From assembly GCA_002425245.1 (NCBI GenBank), contig DILW01000077.1:1-18472 (forward strand): DNA of 18,472 nt, in the 5' to 3' direction. Positions 18,199 through 18,472 of the stretch are shown here, piece by piece. The notes below the pieces were generated by a model. That model searched no databases and was not told the origin of the DNA. It saw only the letters and a list, made by a program, of their open reading frames with translations. This stretch comes from Betaproteobacteria bacterium UBA5582 (GTDB taxonomy: Bacteria > Pseudomonadota > Gammaproteobacteria > Burkholderiales > Rhodocyclaceae). A program made the translations under genes and the position numbers. Within the stretch, counting starts at the first letter, position 1; each line of letters starts with the position of its first letter.

Positions 18199-18472
18199 TC
18201 AGCGAATCTGGTTGATCAGGCTGGCGCCTTCGACGACCACGCGGTCGCCATCGGCCAGGCCATCGACGACCAGCACCCGGGCGCCGTCGAGCACCTCGCT
18301 GCGGATCGGCTTCGGGGTGAAGCGCTCGGGCGCCGTCTTGACCCAGACCATGGCCTCGTTGGCCGGACTGCGCACCACCGCCTGCCTGGGCACGGCCCAG
18401 CCCCGGACCTGACCGCGCAACTCGACCTGCACGCTGAGCGGCTGGCCGAGTGGCAGGCGCAAGCCCAGGCCG
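18199..18472 (-). CDS. RND efflux periplasmic adaptor (membrane fusion protein), C-terminal part only
   Basis: Only the last 90 residues are visible; the frame runs off the right edge at 18472. They show the end of the beta-barrel (GQPLSVQVELRG), the VPRQAVVRSPANEAMVWV strand set typical of CusB/CzcB-type adaptors, and the membrane-proximal domain with VVDGLADGDRVVVEGASLINQ, ending IR. Adaptors link the inner-membrane pump to the outer-membrane channel. The stop (18199-18201) is 7 nt from the start of the pump gene, so they are co-transcribed. An outer-membrane channel gene would be expected beyond the edge. Metal specificity cannot be judged from this part. Confidence 0.9.
   Translation of the reverse strand, partial: GLGLRLPLGQPLSVQVELRGQVRGWAVPRQAVVRSPANEAMVWVKTAPERFTPKPIRSEVLDGARVLVVDGLADGDRVVVEGASLINQIR

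Overview
The window is a dense, GC-rich bacterial chromosome segment, most likely from a denitrifying betaproteobacterium. The order Rhodocyclales (Dechloromonas/Azonexus-like) is my inference from gene content and protein style; no rRNA or other marker gene is present. Eleven complete protein genes, two genes cut by the window edges and one candidate leader ORF account for nearly all the sequence. I see no tRNA, rRNA, CRISPR array, insertion sequence, phage gene or origin. No stretch longer than about 230 bases lacks a gene.

Left part (1-5872), nitrate respiration. On the minus strand lies the start of a periplasmic nitrate reductase operon, napF-napD-napA, tightly packed, with napA running off the left edge. 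Divergent from it on the plus strand are narX and narL, a nitrate/nitrite-sensing two-component system. The 231 bp between them holds a near-consensus 7-2-7 NarL/NarP site (3198-3213) and a 26-codon leader ORF whose stop overlaps the narX start. The picture is a self-contained module: NarX senses nitrate, NarL binds between the divergent units, and NapA with its maturation factors NapD and NapF carries out the reduction. A strong bidirectional terminator closes narL.

Middle part (5873-12002), unrelated housekeeping and accessory genes: a small DUF4395 membrane protein with its own well-formed sigma-70 promoter, a DUF1684 protein, a small secreted DUF2502-like protein, the disaggregase ClpB behind a clear sigma-32-type heat-shock promoter, and a single-Cache-domain methyl-accepting chemotaxis protein ending in a perfect palindromic terminator.

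Right part (12002-18472), minus strand. First comes prfC-moaE (peptide release factor 3 and the large subunit of molybdopterin synthase; the latter makes the cofactor precursor that NapA needs). Then comes a metal-efflux operon cut by the right edge: the C-terminus of a periplasmic adaptor, a complete heavy-metal RND pump, a His-rich periplasmic protein and a DUF411 CGCC-motif protein. These four are nearly contiguous or overlapping and are probably co-transcribed. DUF411 suggests copper, but the pump's transmembrane signature is not the CusA type, so the substrate is open.

I did not find a clearly new multi-gene system. The most useful leads are the NarL site plus leader ORF at the nap/narX divergence, and the mixed-signal metal-efflux operon.
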